Below the pieces are notes generated by a model. The model searched no databases. It worked only from the letters and a program-made list of their open reading frames with translations, and was not told the DNA's origin. A DNA stretch of 64,000 nt from Pegoplata infirma (lineage: Eukaryota; Arthropoda; Insecta; Diptera; Anthomyiidae), in assembly GCA_963921195.1 (NCBI GenBank), contig OY992539.1, positions 211,858,035 through 211,922,034 on the forward strand, in the 5' to 3' direction. Within the stretch, counting starts at the first letter, position 1. Each line of letters opens with the position of its first letter. Made by a program: the position numbers and the translations under genes. Shown piece by piece: positions 1 through 13,009 of this stretch.

Positions 1-635
1 CAAAATTTTAACCAAATATTTACTATTTTCATAAAATTTAAGAGATTCATGTGAATATCGGAAAGGTTGTTTTAATCGGGTCTACAAGAAGAACTGGTCC
101 GATTCTTTTAAAATTCGGAATGGTAATTTGTAAAAAAAAAAAAACCCCATTTACCCGCACACAAAGAAAAAGCTTCATTAATATAATGAAACTCATCATA
201 AAATTTCGTCCAATAAAACTGTGTTATTATAGTTATTTTCATAATATTTATGAAAACTTCATTAAAAAGTTTCATTGGACGAACTTTTATGACAAATTTT
301 TTTACAGTTCGTTGAGTGTGCCAAATTTCGGAGGGATATCTATTATAATACGATTTTTATAGTCATTTGAGCCAAAATTAAAGATTTCCCTTTTATGGGA
401 GCTAGGTTTAAACATGTACCGATATTTTCTAATTTCAATAGGTCCCTGGGCCAAGAGAGGCTTAAGTTTCAAATTTCAAGTCAATTGATTAAAATATGCG
501 ACCTGTGTCGTGCTTACACCGTTTATATGGACAGACATACGACTTAAAAAATGATTCTAAGTCGATCGGTATGCTTAAAAGTGGGTCTAAGATCAACATT
601 TTGGGTCTAAGACCTGTACCACAGAGTGATGTAGG
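1..635. other. AT-rich intergenic DNA, no gene seen
   Basis: No reading frame here resembles a known protein. The longest open stretch, from 51 to 362, has a low-complexity composition expected of AT-rich DNA. No RNA gene or bounded repeat was recognised. Confidence 0.6.
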
Positions 636-727
636 GTTAAAAACAGGGTATCAGAGAAATTAATTTTTTCGGGCCGCCTCTTTAAATTCCGATTAATTTT
701 TATTAAAAATTAGAATTTTTTTTTTTG

Positions 728-1475
728 ACCTTTAAAATATTATATTTTGAGTAGGTTTATTTTAGCTCGAGGCCATTATTTCCTTTACCAATTAAAACTA
801 TAATGTTTCATTAAATAATTTTCAAAAAAATTATTTTTCTGTTTTAAATTTATTTATGCTGTTGCTAGAATTAGTCGACACGTGTTTCGGAATTTGTCAG
901 ATTCCGCTGGCAAGACTATTTAGCAAAATATACAAACCTTATACTTAAGTAGCAAAGGGAATTTAATCGCTAATTTTCAAATAAAAATTAATTAGAATTA
1001 TTAATTATTACAGATTCAACTCTATCGCCATTGAGAATTAGAAGAAAATTGTACAATCTCGTAGTAAGATCACGATGGTCAAAGAACCAATCACCGAAGT
1101 GATGGCTCAGAGTAAAAACAGGATATCAGAGACAACAAATTTATTTTTGTTGATCATTTTCGCAAGACTTAGTCGACACGTGCTTCGGAATTCGTCAGAT
1201 TTCATTGTCAAGACTATTTAGCAAATCTAAAACCCCAATACATACTACAAATAGAATAGGGAATTTAAATGATAAATCGCTAATGTTTAAACAAAAATAT
1301 TAATTCATATTCAACTCTATTCTCATTGAGAACTAGAGGAAGAAAATTGTACCATCTCGTAGTAAGATCGCGATCGTCAAAGAACCAATTTTCTATGAGA
1401 ATATCATAATTTCAATTAGTAAAGAAAATATTGACCTCGAGCTAAAATAAACCTACTTAAAATATAGAAGTTATT
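728..1475. repeat. 298-bp tandem duplication bounded by an inverted CCTCGAGCT motif
   Basis: Two diverged direct copies lie at about 855-1095 and 1153-1392. AGTCGACACGTG occurs at 873 and 1171, and CAAAGAACCAAT at 1080 and 1378, which gives an exact 298-bp period. Outside them is an inverted pair: GTAGGTTTATTTTAGCTCGA near 750 and its reverse complement near 1433-1460. The same motif reappears beside the arrays at about 21636 and 26925, so this is probably an end of a dispersed element. The family was not identified. Confidence 0.7.
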
Positions 1476-1499
1476 TTAGTTAATGATAAAATAGTATTA

Positions 1500-2630
1500 A
1501 TAGTATATTAATAGGCAAAACCGATAATTTATGTATTTGTCAACATTTATTGCGAGTTGGAAAGGTGTCCACCAACGTCTCCCGCTGAATTTTCGGTCGT
1601 AATCCCAACAGGGAATGAACAGTTTTTAATACGACAAAGTTTGAAAGAAAAAATTTCACCCAAATAAACACAGCACCGGGCTTTAAAATGGGAATTTCCT
1701 ATAATCCAAATTTCAAACCTCTAACTTCAGTGGTAGGGGCTGGGTCAATATTATGATTGAAAAGGTTCCTTCAGCAAAACTGTTGCTCTTTCTGTACTCC
1801 CATTTTAAAATTTGATTATATGTATGTGGAGCATAAAAACAAGAGGACCCAGACGTAAACTGACAACAACATATGTTCCATGCACATTAGAAGATATATA
1901 AAAAGATGAATTAAAATCATGATGATGAGCAAAAATATGAAATACGAAAAAAAAGCATAATTTTTTAAAATGTTCATAAATTTTCATTAAAACTAAATAA
2001 AAAAAATATAAATTTTCACACAAACAAAATGAAAACAAAAACCAGAGGATAAAAAGGATATGAACGTACAAATACATAAACACTATTACATCAACACAAA
2101 AACGTTAACATATGAAATGTTTAAATGAATAAATACAATGATAAAGCTTCCTCCTTGTATGTGTGTGAAATAAATGAATGGATGGATGGTTGAGAATTTG
2201 CCAGGGAGTCCTGGTATGAGAAGGAGTACGTTTGTATGTGTGTATAAATGTATATTTAAGGTAACATAATGTCATAAAGTGATTATGTAAATATTTTACT
2301 ACAAATTAAAATCAAAATTAAATACAATATACAAAATGAAATGAGAAAAAAATAAAAAAACACCAACGACGTTGAATAAGAGTTTGAAGACAGAACAAAA
2401 AAATAAAAGCAACATCATCATCATCCTTCCTTTAAGCGGAAGCCAACACATGTTGCATTGTTTTTATTTTAAATATTATTTTAAGAATAAGTCAATGTTG
2501 TTGCCTTTGCAATAACAAAAAAAAAATATTAAAAACAGAAGTATGAGCAACAAAGATAACACTCTCTAATACATAAACATTTAAAGGATTTCAAAATAAA
2601 CATTATGGTAAGAAAGTAGATAAATGAGAA
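1500..2630. other. AT-rich intergenic DNA, no gene seen
   Basis: Contains a short stretch around 1530-1600 (ATTTGTCAACATTTATTGCG, then AAGGTGTCC) that resembles sequence near 35810, 52770 and 58490, hence a dispersed repeat fragment. The 92-codon minus-strand ORF at 1805-2083 is low-complexity, and no homology is evident. Confidence 0.5.
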
Positions 2631-2634
2631 TCTG

Positions 2635-3060
2635 TAAAAAATTTTCTATACAAAAAATTTTCTATATAAAAAATTTTCTATATAAAAAATTTTCTATACA
2701 AAAAATTTTCTTTAGAAAAATTTAGACAAAAAATTCTCTCTATAAAAAATTTATAAAAAAAAGTTTCTATAGAAAAATTTATACAAAAAATTATCTACAG
2801 GAAAATTTATACAAAAAATTATCTATAGAAAAATTTATACAAAAAATTTTCTATAGAAAAATTTTCTATCGAAAAATTTATACAAAAAAATTTCTATAAA
2901 AAATTTTTACAAAAAATTTATACAAAAAATTTTCTATATAAAAATTTATACAAAAAATTTTCTATAGAAAAATTTATACAAAAAATTTTCTATAGAAAAA
3001 TTTATACAAAAAATTTTCTATAGAAAACTTTATACAAAAATTTTCTATAAAAAAATTTTT
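2635..3060 (-). repeat. Tandem array 1, block A (about 28-bp unit, minus orientation)
   Basis: About 15 units, each holding CTATAGAAAAATTTATAC followed by AAAAAATTTT. Taking TTTTCTATAGAAAATTTTTT then GTATAAA as the plus orientation, this block reads in minus. Units near the left edge are the most degenerate, as is usual at the edge of a satellite. The block meets the oppositely oriented block B near 3060. Confidence 0.9.
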
Positions 3061-5529
3061 CTATGGAAAATTTTTTGTATAAATTTTTTTTATAGAAAAT
3101 TTTGTGTATAATTTTTGCTATAGAAAATTTTTTGTATAATTTTTGTATAATTTTTTTCCAAAGAAAATTTTTTGTATAAATTTTTCTATAGAAAATTTTT
3201 TGTATAAATTTTTCTATAGAAAATTTTTTGTATAAATTTTTCTATAGAAAATTTTTGTATAAATTTTTCTATAGAAAAATTTTTGTATAAATTTTTCTAT
3301 AGAAAAATTTTTGTATAAATTTTTCTATAGACAATTTTTGTATAAATTTTTCTATAAAAATTTTTTTGTAAAAATTTTTTTATAGAAAATTTTTTGTATA
3401 ATTTTTTCTAAAGAAAATTTTTTGTATAAATTTTTCTATAGAAAATTTTTTATATAAATTTTTCTATAGAAAATTTTTTGTATAAATTTTTCTATAGAAA
3501 ATTTTTTGCATAAATTTTTCTATAGAAAATTTTTTGTATAAATTTTTCTATAGAACATTTTTTGTATAAATTTTTCTATAGAACATTTTTTGTATAAACT
3601 TTCCTATAAAAAAGTTTTTTGTATAAATTTTTCTATAGAGAATTTTATGCATAAATTTTTTTATAGAAAATTTTTTGTATAAATTTTTCTATAGAAAATT
3701 TTTTGTATAAATTTTTCTATAGAAAATTTTTTGTATAAATTTTTCTATAAAAAATTTTTCTATAGAAAATTTTTTGTATAAATTTTTGTATAGAAAATTT
3801 TTTGTATAAATTTTTCTATAGAAAATTTTTTGTATAAATTTTTCTATAGAAAATTTTTTGTATAAATTTTTCTATAGAAAATTTTTTGTATAAATTTTTC
3901 TATAGAAAATATTTTGTTTTTCTATAGAAAATTTTTTGTATAAATTTTTCTATAGAAAATTTTTTGTATAATTTTTTCTATTGAAAATTTTGTTGTATAC
4001 ATTTTTCTATAGAAAATTTTTTGTATAAATTTTTCTATAGAAAAATTTTTGTATAAATTTTTCTATAGACAATTTTTGTATAAATTTTTCTATAAAAATT
4101 TTTTTGTAAAAATTTTTCTATAGAAAATTTTTTGTATAAATTTTTCTATAGAAAATTTTTTGTATAAATTTTTCTATAGAAAATTTTTTGTATAAATTTT
4201 GCTATAGAAAATTTTTTGTATAAATTTTTCTATAGGAAATTTTTTGTATAAATTTTTCTATAGAAAATATTTTGTATAAATTTTTCTATAAAAAATATTT
4301 TGTTTTCTATTGAAAATTTTTTGTATAAATTTTTTCTATAGAAAACTTTTTGTATAAATTTTTCTATAGAAAATTTTCTGTATAAATTTTTCTATAGAAA
4401 ATTTTTTGTATAAATTTTTCTATAGAAAATTTTTTGTATAAATTTTTCTATAGAAAATTTTTTGTATAAATTTTTCTATAGAAAATTTTTTGTATAAATT
4501 TTTCTATAGAAAATTTTTTGTATAAATTTTTCTATAGAAAATTTTTTGTATAAATTTTTCTATAGAAAACTTTTTGTATAAATTTTTGTAAAGAAAATTT
4601 TTTGTATAAATTTTTGTATAGAAAATTTTTTGTATAAATTTTTCTATAGAAAATTTTTTGTATAAATTTTTCTATAGAAAATTTTTTGTATAAATTTTTC
4701 TATAGAAAATTTTTTGTATAAATTTTTCTATAGAAAATTTTTTGTATAAATTTTTCTATAGAAAATTTTTGGAATAAATTTTTCTATAGAAATTTTTTTG
4801 TAAAAATTTTTCTATAGAAAATTTTTTGTAAAAATTTTTCTATAGAACTTTTTTTGTATAAATTTTTCTATAGAACTTTTTTTGTATAAATTTTTCTATA
4901 GAAAATTTTTTGTATAAATTTTTGTATAAATTTTTCAATAGAAAATTTTTTGTATAATTTTTTTTATAGAAAATTTTTTGTATAAATTTTTCTATAGAAA
5001 ATTTTTTGTATAAATTTTTCTATAGAACATTTTTTGTATAAATTTTTCTATAGAACATTTTTTGTATAAATTTTTCTATAGAAAATTTTTTGTATAAATT
5101 TTTCTATAGAAAATTTTTTGTATAAATTTTTCTATAGAAAATTTTTTGTATAAACTTTTCTAAAGAAAATTTTTTGTATAAATTTTTCTATAGAAAATTT
5201 TTTGTATAAATTTTTCTATAGAAAATTTTTGGAATAAATTTTTCTATAGAAAATTTTTTGTAAAATTTTTTCTATAGAACTTTTTTTGTATAAATTTTTC
5301 TATAGAACTTTTTTTGTATAAATTTTTCTATAGAAAATTTTTTGTATAAATTTTTGTATAAATTTTTCAATAGAAAATTTTTTGTATAATTTTTTTATAG
5401 AAAATTTTTTGTATAAATTTTTCTATAGAACATTTTTTGTATAAATTTTTCTATAGAACATTTTTTGTATAAATTTTATTATATAAAATTTTTTGTATAA
5501 ATTTTTCTATAGAATATTTTTTGTATAAA
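3061..5529 (+). repeat. Tandem array 1, block B; left arm of giant palindrome
   Basis: About 88 units of 28 bp in plus orientation. Diagnostic variants allow arm-to-arm comparison: GGAATAAA at about 4770 and 5230, GAACATTTTTT pairs at about 3550, 5030 and 5430, GTATACA near 3997, and ATTTTGTTTT at 3911. Each variant has a reverse-complement partner in block C in mirrored order, so the block is one arm of an inverted duplication rather than an independent array. Confidence 0.93.
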
Positions 5530-5573
5530 ATTGTCTATAGAAAAATTTATACAAAAAATTGTCTATAGAAAAA
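5530..5573. repeat. Centre (spacer) of the giant palindrome
   Basis: Bases 5506-5529 are the exact reverse complement of 5574-5597, which places the symmetry axis near 5551.5. The 44 bases between them are one and a half array units carrying the variant AATTGTCTATAG twice. A hairpin formed from the arms would have a loop of only this size. Confidence 0.85.
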
Positions 5574-8095
5574 TTTATACAAAAAATATTCTATAGAAAA
5601 ATTTATACAAAAAATTTTATATAATAAAATTTATACAAAAAATGTTCTATAGAAAAATTTATACAAAAAATGTTCTATAGAAAAATTTATACAAAAAATT
5701 TTCTATAGAAAAATTTATACAAAAAATTTTCTATAGAAAAATTTATACAAAAAATTTTCTATAAAAAAATTATACAAAAAATTTTCTATTGAAAAATTTA
5801 TACAAAAATTTATACAAAAAATTTTCTATAGAAAAATTTATACAAAAAAAGTTCTATAGAAAAATTTATACAAAAAAAGTTCTATAGAAAAAATTTTACA
5901 AAAAATTTTCTATAGAAAAATTTATTCCAAAAATTTTCTATAGAAAAATTTATACAAAAAATTTTCTATAGAAAAATTTATACAAAAAATTTTCTTTAGA
6001 AAAGTTTATACAAAAAATTTTCTATAGAAAAATTTATACAAAAAATTTTCTATAGAAAAATTTATACAAAAAATTTTCTATAGAAAAATTTATACAAAAA
6101 ATGTTCTATAGAAAAATTTATACAAAAAATGTTCTATAGAAAAATTTATACAAAAAATTTTCTATAGAAAAATTTATACAAAAAATTTTCTATAAAAAAA
6201 ATTATACAAAAAATTTTGTATTGAAAAATTTATACAAAAATTTATACAAAAAATTTTCTATAGAAAAATTTATACAAAAAAAGTTCTATAGAAAAATTTA
6301 TACAAAAAAAGTTCTATAGAAAAATTTTTACAAAAAATTTTCTATAGAAAAATTTTTACAAAAAATTTTCTATAGAAAAATTTATTCCAAAAATTTTCTA
6401 TAGAAAAATTTATACAAAAAATTTTCTATAGAAAAATTTATACAAAAAATTTTCTATAGAAAAATTTATACAAAAAATTTTCTATAGAAAAATTTATACA
6501 AAAAATTTTCTATACAAAAATTTATACAAAAAATTTTCTTTACAAAAATTTATACAAAAAGTTTTCTATAGAAAAATTTATACAAAAAATTTTCTATAGA
6601 AAAATTTATACAAAAAATTTTCTATAGAAAAATTTATACAAAAAATTTTCTATAGAAAAATTTATACAAAAAATTTTCTATAGAAAAATTTATACAAAAA
6701 ATTTTCTATAGAAAAATTTATACAGAAAATTTTCTATAGAAAAATTTATACAAAAAGTTTTCTATAGAAAAAATTTATACAAAAAATTTTCAATAGAAAA
6801 CAAAATATTTTTTATAGAAAAATTTATACAAAATATTTTCTATAGAAAAATTTATACAAAAAATTTCCTATAGAAAAATTTATACAAAAAATTTTCTATA
6901 GCAAAATTTATACAAAAAATTTTCTATAGAAAAATTTATACAAAAAATTTTCTATAGAAAAATTTATACAAAAAATTTTCTATAGAAAAATTTTTACAAA
7001 AAAATTTTTATAGAAAAATTTATACAAAAATTGTCTGTAGAAAAATTTATACAAAAATTTTTCTATAGAAAAATTTATACAAAAAATTTTCTATAGAAAA
7101 ATGTATACAACAAAATTTTCAATAGAAAAAATTATACAAAAAATTTTCTATAGAAAAATTTATACAAAAAATTTTCTATAGAAAAACAAAATATTTTCTA
7201 TAGAAAAATTTATACAAAAAATTTTCTATACAAAAATTTATACAAAAAATTTTCTATAGAAAAATTTATACAAAAAATTTTCTATAGAAAAATTTATACA
7301 AAAAATTTTCTATAGAAAAATTTATACAAAAAATTTTCTATAGAAAAATTTATACAAAAAATTTTCTATAGAAAAATTTTTTATAGAAAAATTTATACAA
7401 AAAATTTTCTATAGAAAAATTTATACAAAAAATTTTCTATAGAAAAATTTATACAAAAAATTTTCTATAAAAAAATTTATGCATAAAATTTTCTATAGAA
7501 AAATTTATACAAAAAACTTTTTTATAGGAAAGTTTATACAAAAAATGTTCTATAGAAAAATTTATACAAAAAATGTTCTATAGAAAAATTTATACAAAAA
7601 ATTTTCTATAGAAAAATTTATGCAAAAAATTTTCTATAGAAAAATTTATACAAAAAATTTTCTATAGAAAAATTTATATAAAAAATTTTCTATAGAAAAA
7701 TTTATACAAAAAATTTTCTTTAGAAAAAATTATACAAAAAATTTTCTATAAAAAAATTTTTACAAAAAAATTTTTATAGAAAAATTTATACAAAAATTGT
7801 CTATAGAAAAATTTATACAAAAATTTTTCTATAGAAAAATTTATACAAAAATTTTTCTATAGAAAAATTTATACAAAAATTTTTCTATAGAAAAATTTAT
7901 ACAAAAATTTTCTATAGAAAAATTTATACAAAAAATTTTCTATAGAAAAATTTATACAAAAAATTTTCTATAGAAAAATTTATACAAAAAATTTTCTATA
8001 GAAAAATTTATACAAAAAATTTTCTATATATACAGAAAAGTTTATACAAAAAATTTTCTATAGAAAAATTTATACAAAAAATTTTCTACTAGGAA
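5574..8095 (-). repeat. Tandem array 1, block C; right arm of giant palindrome
   Basis: Units in minus orientation mirror block B. Examples: 7511-7539 is the exact reverse complement of 3592-3620, and 5615-5629 that of 5474-5488. The axis shifts by 14 bp between inner and outer pairs, equivalent to one 28-bp unit gained or lost in one arm. The block ends in a non-repeat spacer (CTACTAGGAACAATTTATTC, about 8086-8105) before orientation flips again. Confidence 0.92.
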
Positions 8096-8105
8096 CAATT
8101 TATTC

Positions 8106-10690
8106 TTTTCCTATATAGAAAATTTTTTGTATAAATTTTTCTATAGAAAATTTTTTGTATAAATTTTTCTATAGAAAATTTTTTGTATAAATTTTTCTAT
8201 AGAACATTTTTTGTATAAATTTTTCTATAGAACATTTTTTGTATAAATTTTTTTATAGAAAATTTTATACAAAACATTTTTTGTATAAATTTTTCTATAG
8301 AAAATTTTTGTATAAATTTTTCTATAGAAAATTTTTGTATAAATTTTTCTATAGAAAATTTTTGTATAAATTTTTCTATAGAAAATTTTTGTATAAATTT
8401 TTCTATAGAAAATTTTTGTATAAATTTTTCTATAGAAAATGTTTGTATAAATTTTTCTATAGAAAATTTTTGTATAAATTTTTCTATAGAAAATTTTTGT
8501 ATAAATTTTTCTATAGAAAATTTTTGTATAAATTTTTCTATAGAAAATTTTTGTATAAATTTTTCTATAGAAAATTTTTGTATAAATTTTTCTATAGGAA
8601 ATTTTTGTATAAATTTTTCTATAGAAAATTTTTGTATAAATTTTTCTATAGAAAATTTTTGTATAAATTTTTCTATAGAAAATTTTTGTATAAATTTTTC
8701 TATAGAAAATTTTCGTATAAATTTTTCTATAGAAAATTTTCGTATAAATTTTTCTATAGAAAATTTTTGTATAAATTTTTCTATAGAAAATTTTTGTATA
8801 AATTTTTCTATAGAAAATTTTTGTATAAATTTTTCTATAGAAAATTTTTGTATAAATTTTTCTATAGAAAATTTTTGTATAAATTTTTCTATAGAAAATT
8901 TTTGTATAAACTTTTCTATAGAAAATTTGTGTATAAATTTTTCTATAGAAAATTTTTGTATAAATTTTTCTATAGAAAATTTTTGTATAAATTTTTCTAT
9001 AGAAAATTTTTGTATTAATTTTTCTATAGAAAATTTTTGTATAAATTTTTCTATAGAAAATTTTTGTATAAATTTTTCTATAGAAAATTTTTGTATAAAT
9101 TTTTCTATAGAAAATTTTTGTATAAATTTTTCTATAGAAAATTTTTGTATAAATTTTTCTATAGAAAATTTTTGTATAAATTTTTCTATAGAAAATTTTT
9201 GTATAAATTTTTCTATAGAAAATTTTTGTATAAATTTTTCTATAGAAAATTTTTGTATAAATTTTTCTATAGAAAATTTTTGTATAAATTTTTCTATAGA
9301 AAATTTTTGTATAAATTTTTCTATAGAAAATTTTTGTATAAATTTTTCTATAGAAAATTTTTTGGATAAATTTTTCTATAGAAAATTTTTTGTATAAATT
9401 TTTCTATAGAAAATTTTTTGTATAAATTTTTCTATAGAAAATTTTTTGTATAAATTTTTCTATAGAAAATTTTTTGTATAAATTTTTCTATAGAAAATTT
9501 TTTGTATAAATTTTTCTATAGAAAATTTTTTGTATAAATTTTTGTATAGAAAATTTTTTGTATAAATTTTTCTATAGAAAATATTTTGTTTTTCTATAGA
9601 AAATTTTTTGTATAAATTTTTCTATAGAAAATTTTTTGTATAATTTTTTCTATTGAAAATTTTGTTGTATACATTTTTCTATAGAAAATTTTTTGTATAA
9701 ATTTTTCTATAGAAAAATTTTTGTATAAATTTTTCTATAGACAATTTTTGTATAAATTTTTCTATAAAAATTTTTTTGTAAAAATTTTTCTATAGAAAAT
9801 TTTTTGTATAAATTTTTCTATAGAAAATTTTTTGTATAAATTTTTCTATAGAAAATTTTTTGTATAAATTTTGCTATAGAAAATTTTTTGTATAAATTTT
9901 TCTATAGGAAATTTTTTGTATAAATTTTTCTATAGAAAATATTTTGTATAAATTTTTCTATAAAAAATATTTTGTTTTCTATTGAAAATTTTTTGTATAA
10001 ATTTTTCTATAGAAAATTTTTTGTATAAATTTTTCTATAGAAAATTTTTTGTATAAATTTTTCTATAGAAAATTTTGTATAAATTTTTTTACAGAAAATT
10101 TTGTATAAATTTTTCTATAGAAAATTTTTTGTATAAATTTTTCGATAGAAAATTTTTTGTATAAATTTTTCTATAGAAAATTTTTGTATAAATTTTTCTA
10201 TAGAAAATTTTTGTATAAATTTTTCTATAGAAAATTTTTGTATAAATTTTTCTATAGAAAATTTTTGTATAAATTTTTCTATAGAAAATTTTTGTATAAA
10301 TTTTTCTATAGAAAATTTTTGTATAAATTTTTCTATAGAAAATTTTTGTATAAATTTTTCTATAGAAAATTTTTGTATAAATTTTTCTATAGAAAATTTT
10401 TGTATAAATTTTTCTATAGAAAATTTTTGTATAAATTTTTCTATAGAAAATTTTTGTATAAATTTTTCTATAGAAAATTTTTGTATAAATTTTTCTATAG
10501 AAAATTTTTGTATAAATTTTTCTATAGGAAATTTTGTATAATTTTTTCTTTAGAAAATTTTGTATAATTTTTTCTGTAGAAAATTTTGTATAAATTTTTC
10601 TATAGAAAATTTTGTATAAATTTTTCTATAGAAAATTTTGTATAAATTTTTCTATTGAAAATTTTGTATAAATTTTTCTCTAGAAAAATT
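8106..10690 (+). repeat. Tandem array 1, block D, with homogenised 27-bp sub-blocks
   Basis: Plus orientation. Two sub-blocks (about 8290-9357 and 10165-10525) use a 27-bp unit, one T shorter, and are almost uniform: about 40 and 13 copies. Between them, 9562-9997 repeats 3890-4325 at a constant offset of 5672 bp and includes the same rare variants, so part of block B was copied directly into block D. Because 27 is a multiple of 3, two forward frames stay open through the sub-blocks. The right edge decays into shorter units near 10550-10690. Confidence 0.92.
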
Positions 10691-11085
10691 TGATGATTTT
10701 TCAAATCTAAAATATCTTGTATTTTTTAATCCCAGTGTTATATCATATTTAGTGTAGCAAATGGTATGTTTGTGTTATTGCGAAATCTAACTCAAACAAA
10801 AGTAGCAGGCATCTATCCACAAGCTGGCAGGCAGTAAGTCGGGCAGGCCTCTAAGGAAGATGCTGCTGCATGTATTAGCAAAGCTTATCAGCATCATATA
10901 AAACTCATACTTTAAATTAATGATAAAACATTTATTCAGTTTGTAATAATGTAGTGAGTAAAAGGAAATAATATTGACTATGAGACGACGACTCCAGTAC
11001 ACCACATTGTCTTTAGGGAAATTTGAAAATAATTTTAGATGAAATTTTTTTTTTTTAAATGAAGAAGAATAATGGCTTAAATCAC
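10691..11085. other. Intergenic, no gene seen
   Basis: Apparently single-copy within the window. A 72-codon minus-strand ORF at 10787-11005 has no recognisable domain. Confidence 0.5.
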
Positions 11086-11089
11086 ATCA

Positions 11090-11760
11090 TATGAAGGAAA
11101 ATAAACAAAAAAATCTGAGATATTTTGTGTGTAGAAGAGTTATCAGATTTTGTGTGATTTTGTTTATAAACAATTTTTATTTTTTTTTTAGTGTAAAATT
11201 TTTTGTGTGTAAAACTTTTTTCGAGTGTATTTTTTTTTTGTGTAAAAATATTTTTGAGTTACAAAAATACGTTGTAAAATATTTTTGTGACTTAACAATG
11301 TTTTTAAAACACGTTTAACGGGTTTTCAACACGTGAATTTAAGGTGAAACTAATCTGAAATTCACGGTTCTGCTAATAACTTTAGAACTTGCCAAATTAA
11401 GCTTAAATTCAATACAAACCAGGCCAGGGGAACGAGAAATATATATGCCAAGCTTCAACATCCTCAGAATTTCCTTTCGAAACTTAGCGTGTTTTTATCT
11501 CGTAAATTCAGGAAAAAACCTTGCCGAAATTCGGTCTTTTGAACCATTGAACCTATTTCGCTGGATTGCAATACCAACCTGACCAGGTACTTGCCCAACA
11601 TATATGCCAAACTTCAGGAGCCTCCGTAAAGTCTTTCAAAAGTTAGCCTGTTTTCAACAGACAGACAGACGGACGGACACACGGACGGTTAGGACGGACA
11701 TCGCTAGATCATCTTAAAATCGATCGAGGATCATGAATATATGGGGCATTCCATGTCAAA
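11090..11760 (-). repeat. Dispersed repeat R (reverse orientation)
   Basis: The reverse complement matches about 56740-57960 in the alkaline phosphatase intron. Shared landmarks are ACGTGAATTTAAGGTGAAAC, the CAACCTGACCAGGTA block, a CAGACAGACGGACGG run and TCGATCGAGGATCATGAATA. Its far end carries GTGTAAAA-type T-rich repeats, also mirrored near 57700-57900. No coding capacity is visible and the superfamily is not assigned. Confidence 0.75.
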
Positions 11761-11764
11761 TCGG

Positions 11765-12175
11765 ACACTTTGAACTTTTTTTTTTAAATTTTCCCAATTT
11801 GTTTACAATTTTTAGTACCCTTCAAAAACTCTTTCGTGGTTAATTTTCAGATTTTTTTGATCAAAAGATATCGAATTTTTAAAAATTGGGAGTTTGATCC
11901 TTTACTCAAACTTCTTTTACTCATAACTTCTTCAATAATGGTCCAAATTTCAATTTTTTTTCAAAATTTTTGTTTTTTTACGTACTTTAAAAAAAAATCC
12001 CAAAAAATTCTTAAAAGCGCTTTAAATCTCATTTTTTAAAATGTTTGTACTCTTCGATTTGTTTTTTAAATTTTTTGGTGTAAAACTTTTATCGATTCTA
12101 CAAATTTTTTTCGTAGGAGGATAACGAATATTACTATTTTTTAAAATTTTTTAAAAAAAATTTATTGTAATTTTC
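11765..12175. other. AT-rich, no gene seen
   Basis: T-rich low-complexity sequence. Nothing supportable was found. Confidence 0.4.
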
Positions 12176-12179
12176 CAAT

Positions 12180-12990
12180 CTTAAAATCATTTCTACTGCT
12201 CCAATGGTGCGTCATAGAGGGGTCATTTATAAGACCGACCCCCATTAGTTTTTACGTCTAAACATTTATTTGGAACAAACTAATACCCTATCTCCAATTT
12301 CTAAGGGGGCTCCCACACAAAACGACATTTTTCAAAATTTGCTCCAACCGCTCTAACTGCCCTAATAGTGCCCTAAGAGCAACAAAATGTATGACCGACC
12401 CACAATATTTTTTTAGTCGAAACATTTTCTCTGAACACATCTACCCTCTATCTTTAACTGTTAAGGCGGTCCCCATACAATATTTTTTTATTTGTTGTAA
12501 ATTTTTTTTATTTAATCAGCTTCCACCGGTTCAATGGTGCGTCCGAGAGAGGTCATTAGTGAGACCGAACCCCATTCATTTTTACCCTACAACATTTTTT
12601 TAAAACATACCTACGCCCTATCTGAACTGCCAAGTCCATTGGCAAATATATATTTTTTTTCTGTGTATGTTCTAAGACATTGTTGGTAATAAAAAATATT
12701 CATACATTTGACTCGTCTAGGGGTAACCCTGGGGCAGTTAGAGCAGTGGGAGCAAATTTCACAAAAATCCCATTTTGTTTGGGAGCCCCTTAATGAGTGG
12801 AGATAAGAAGTAGGTTTGTTCAGAAAAAATGTTGAGGTGTAAAAATTTTTGGGGGTCGGTCTTACATTGCACCCCTCTAGAAGCGACTCCGAGGCAATTT
12901 TGGGGCAAATGTCTACTCGGAGCAAAGATGGCGGTAAAAAAAACTAAAATCTCTCCTCAGAGTCGCTCCTAGAGGGGTACAATGCAAAAT
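12180..12990. repeat. Cluster of about 150-bp diverged repeats in both orientations
   Basis: Related segments containing CAATGGTGCGTC, AGAGGGGTCAT or AGAGAGGTCAT and GACCGACCCCCATT recur at about 12200, 12385 and 12535. Inverted relatives with GGGGGTCGGTCTTACATTG and CCCCTCTAG lie at about 12855 and 12965. The terms AAACATTT and CCCTATCT follow each forward copy at a similar distance. Probably pieces of one dispersed element; no protein coding seen. Confidence 0.6.
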
Positions 12991-13009
12991 ATGCTTCCTT
13001 GATTTAAAT

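Noticed and set aside
8239..9018. 259-codon ORF of repeated YKFFYRKFL
   Set aside because: It is a 27-bp satellite read in frame; another forward frame (8927-9397) is equally open and there is no gene context.
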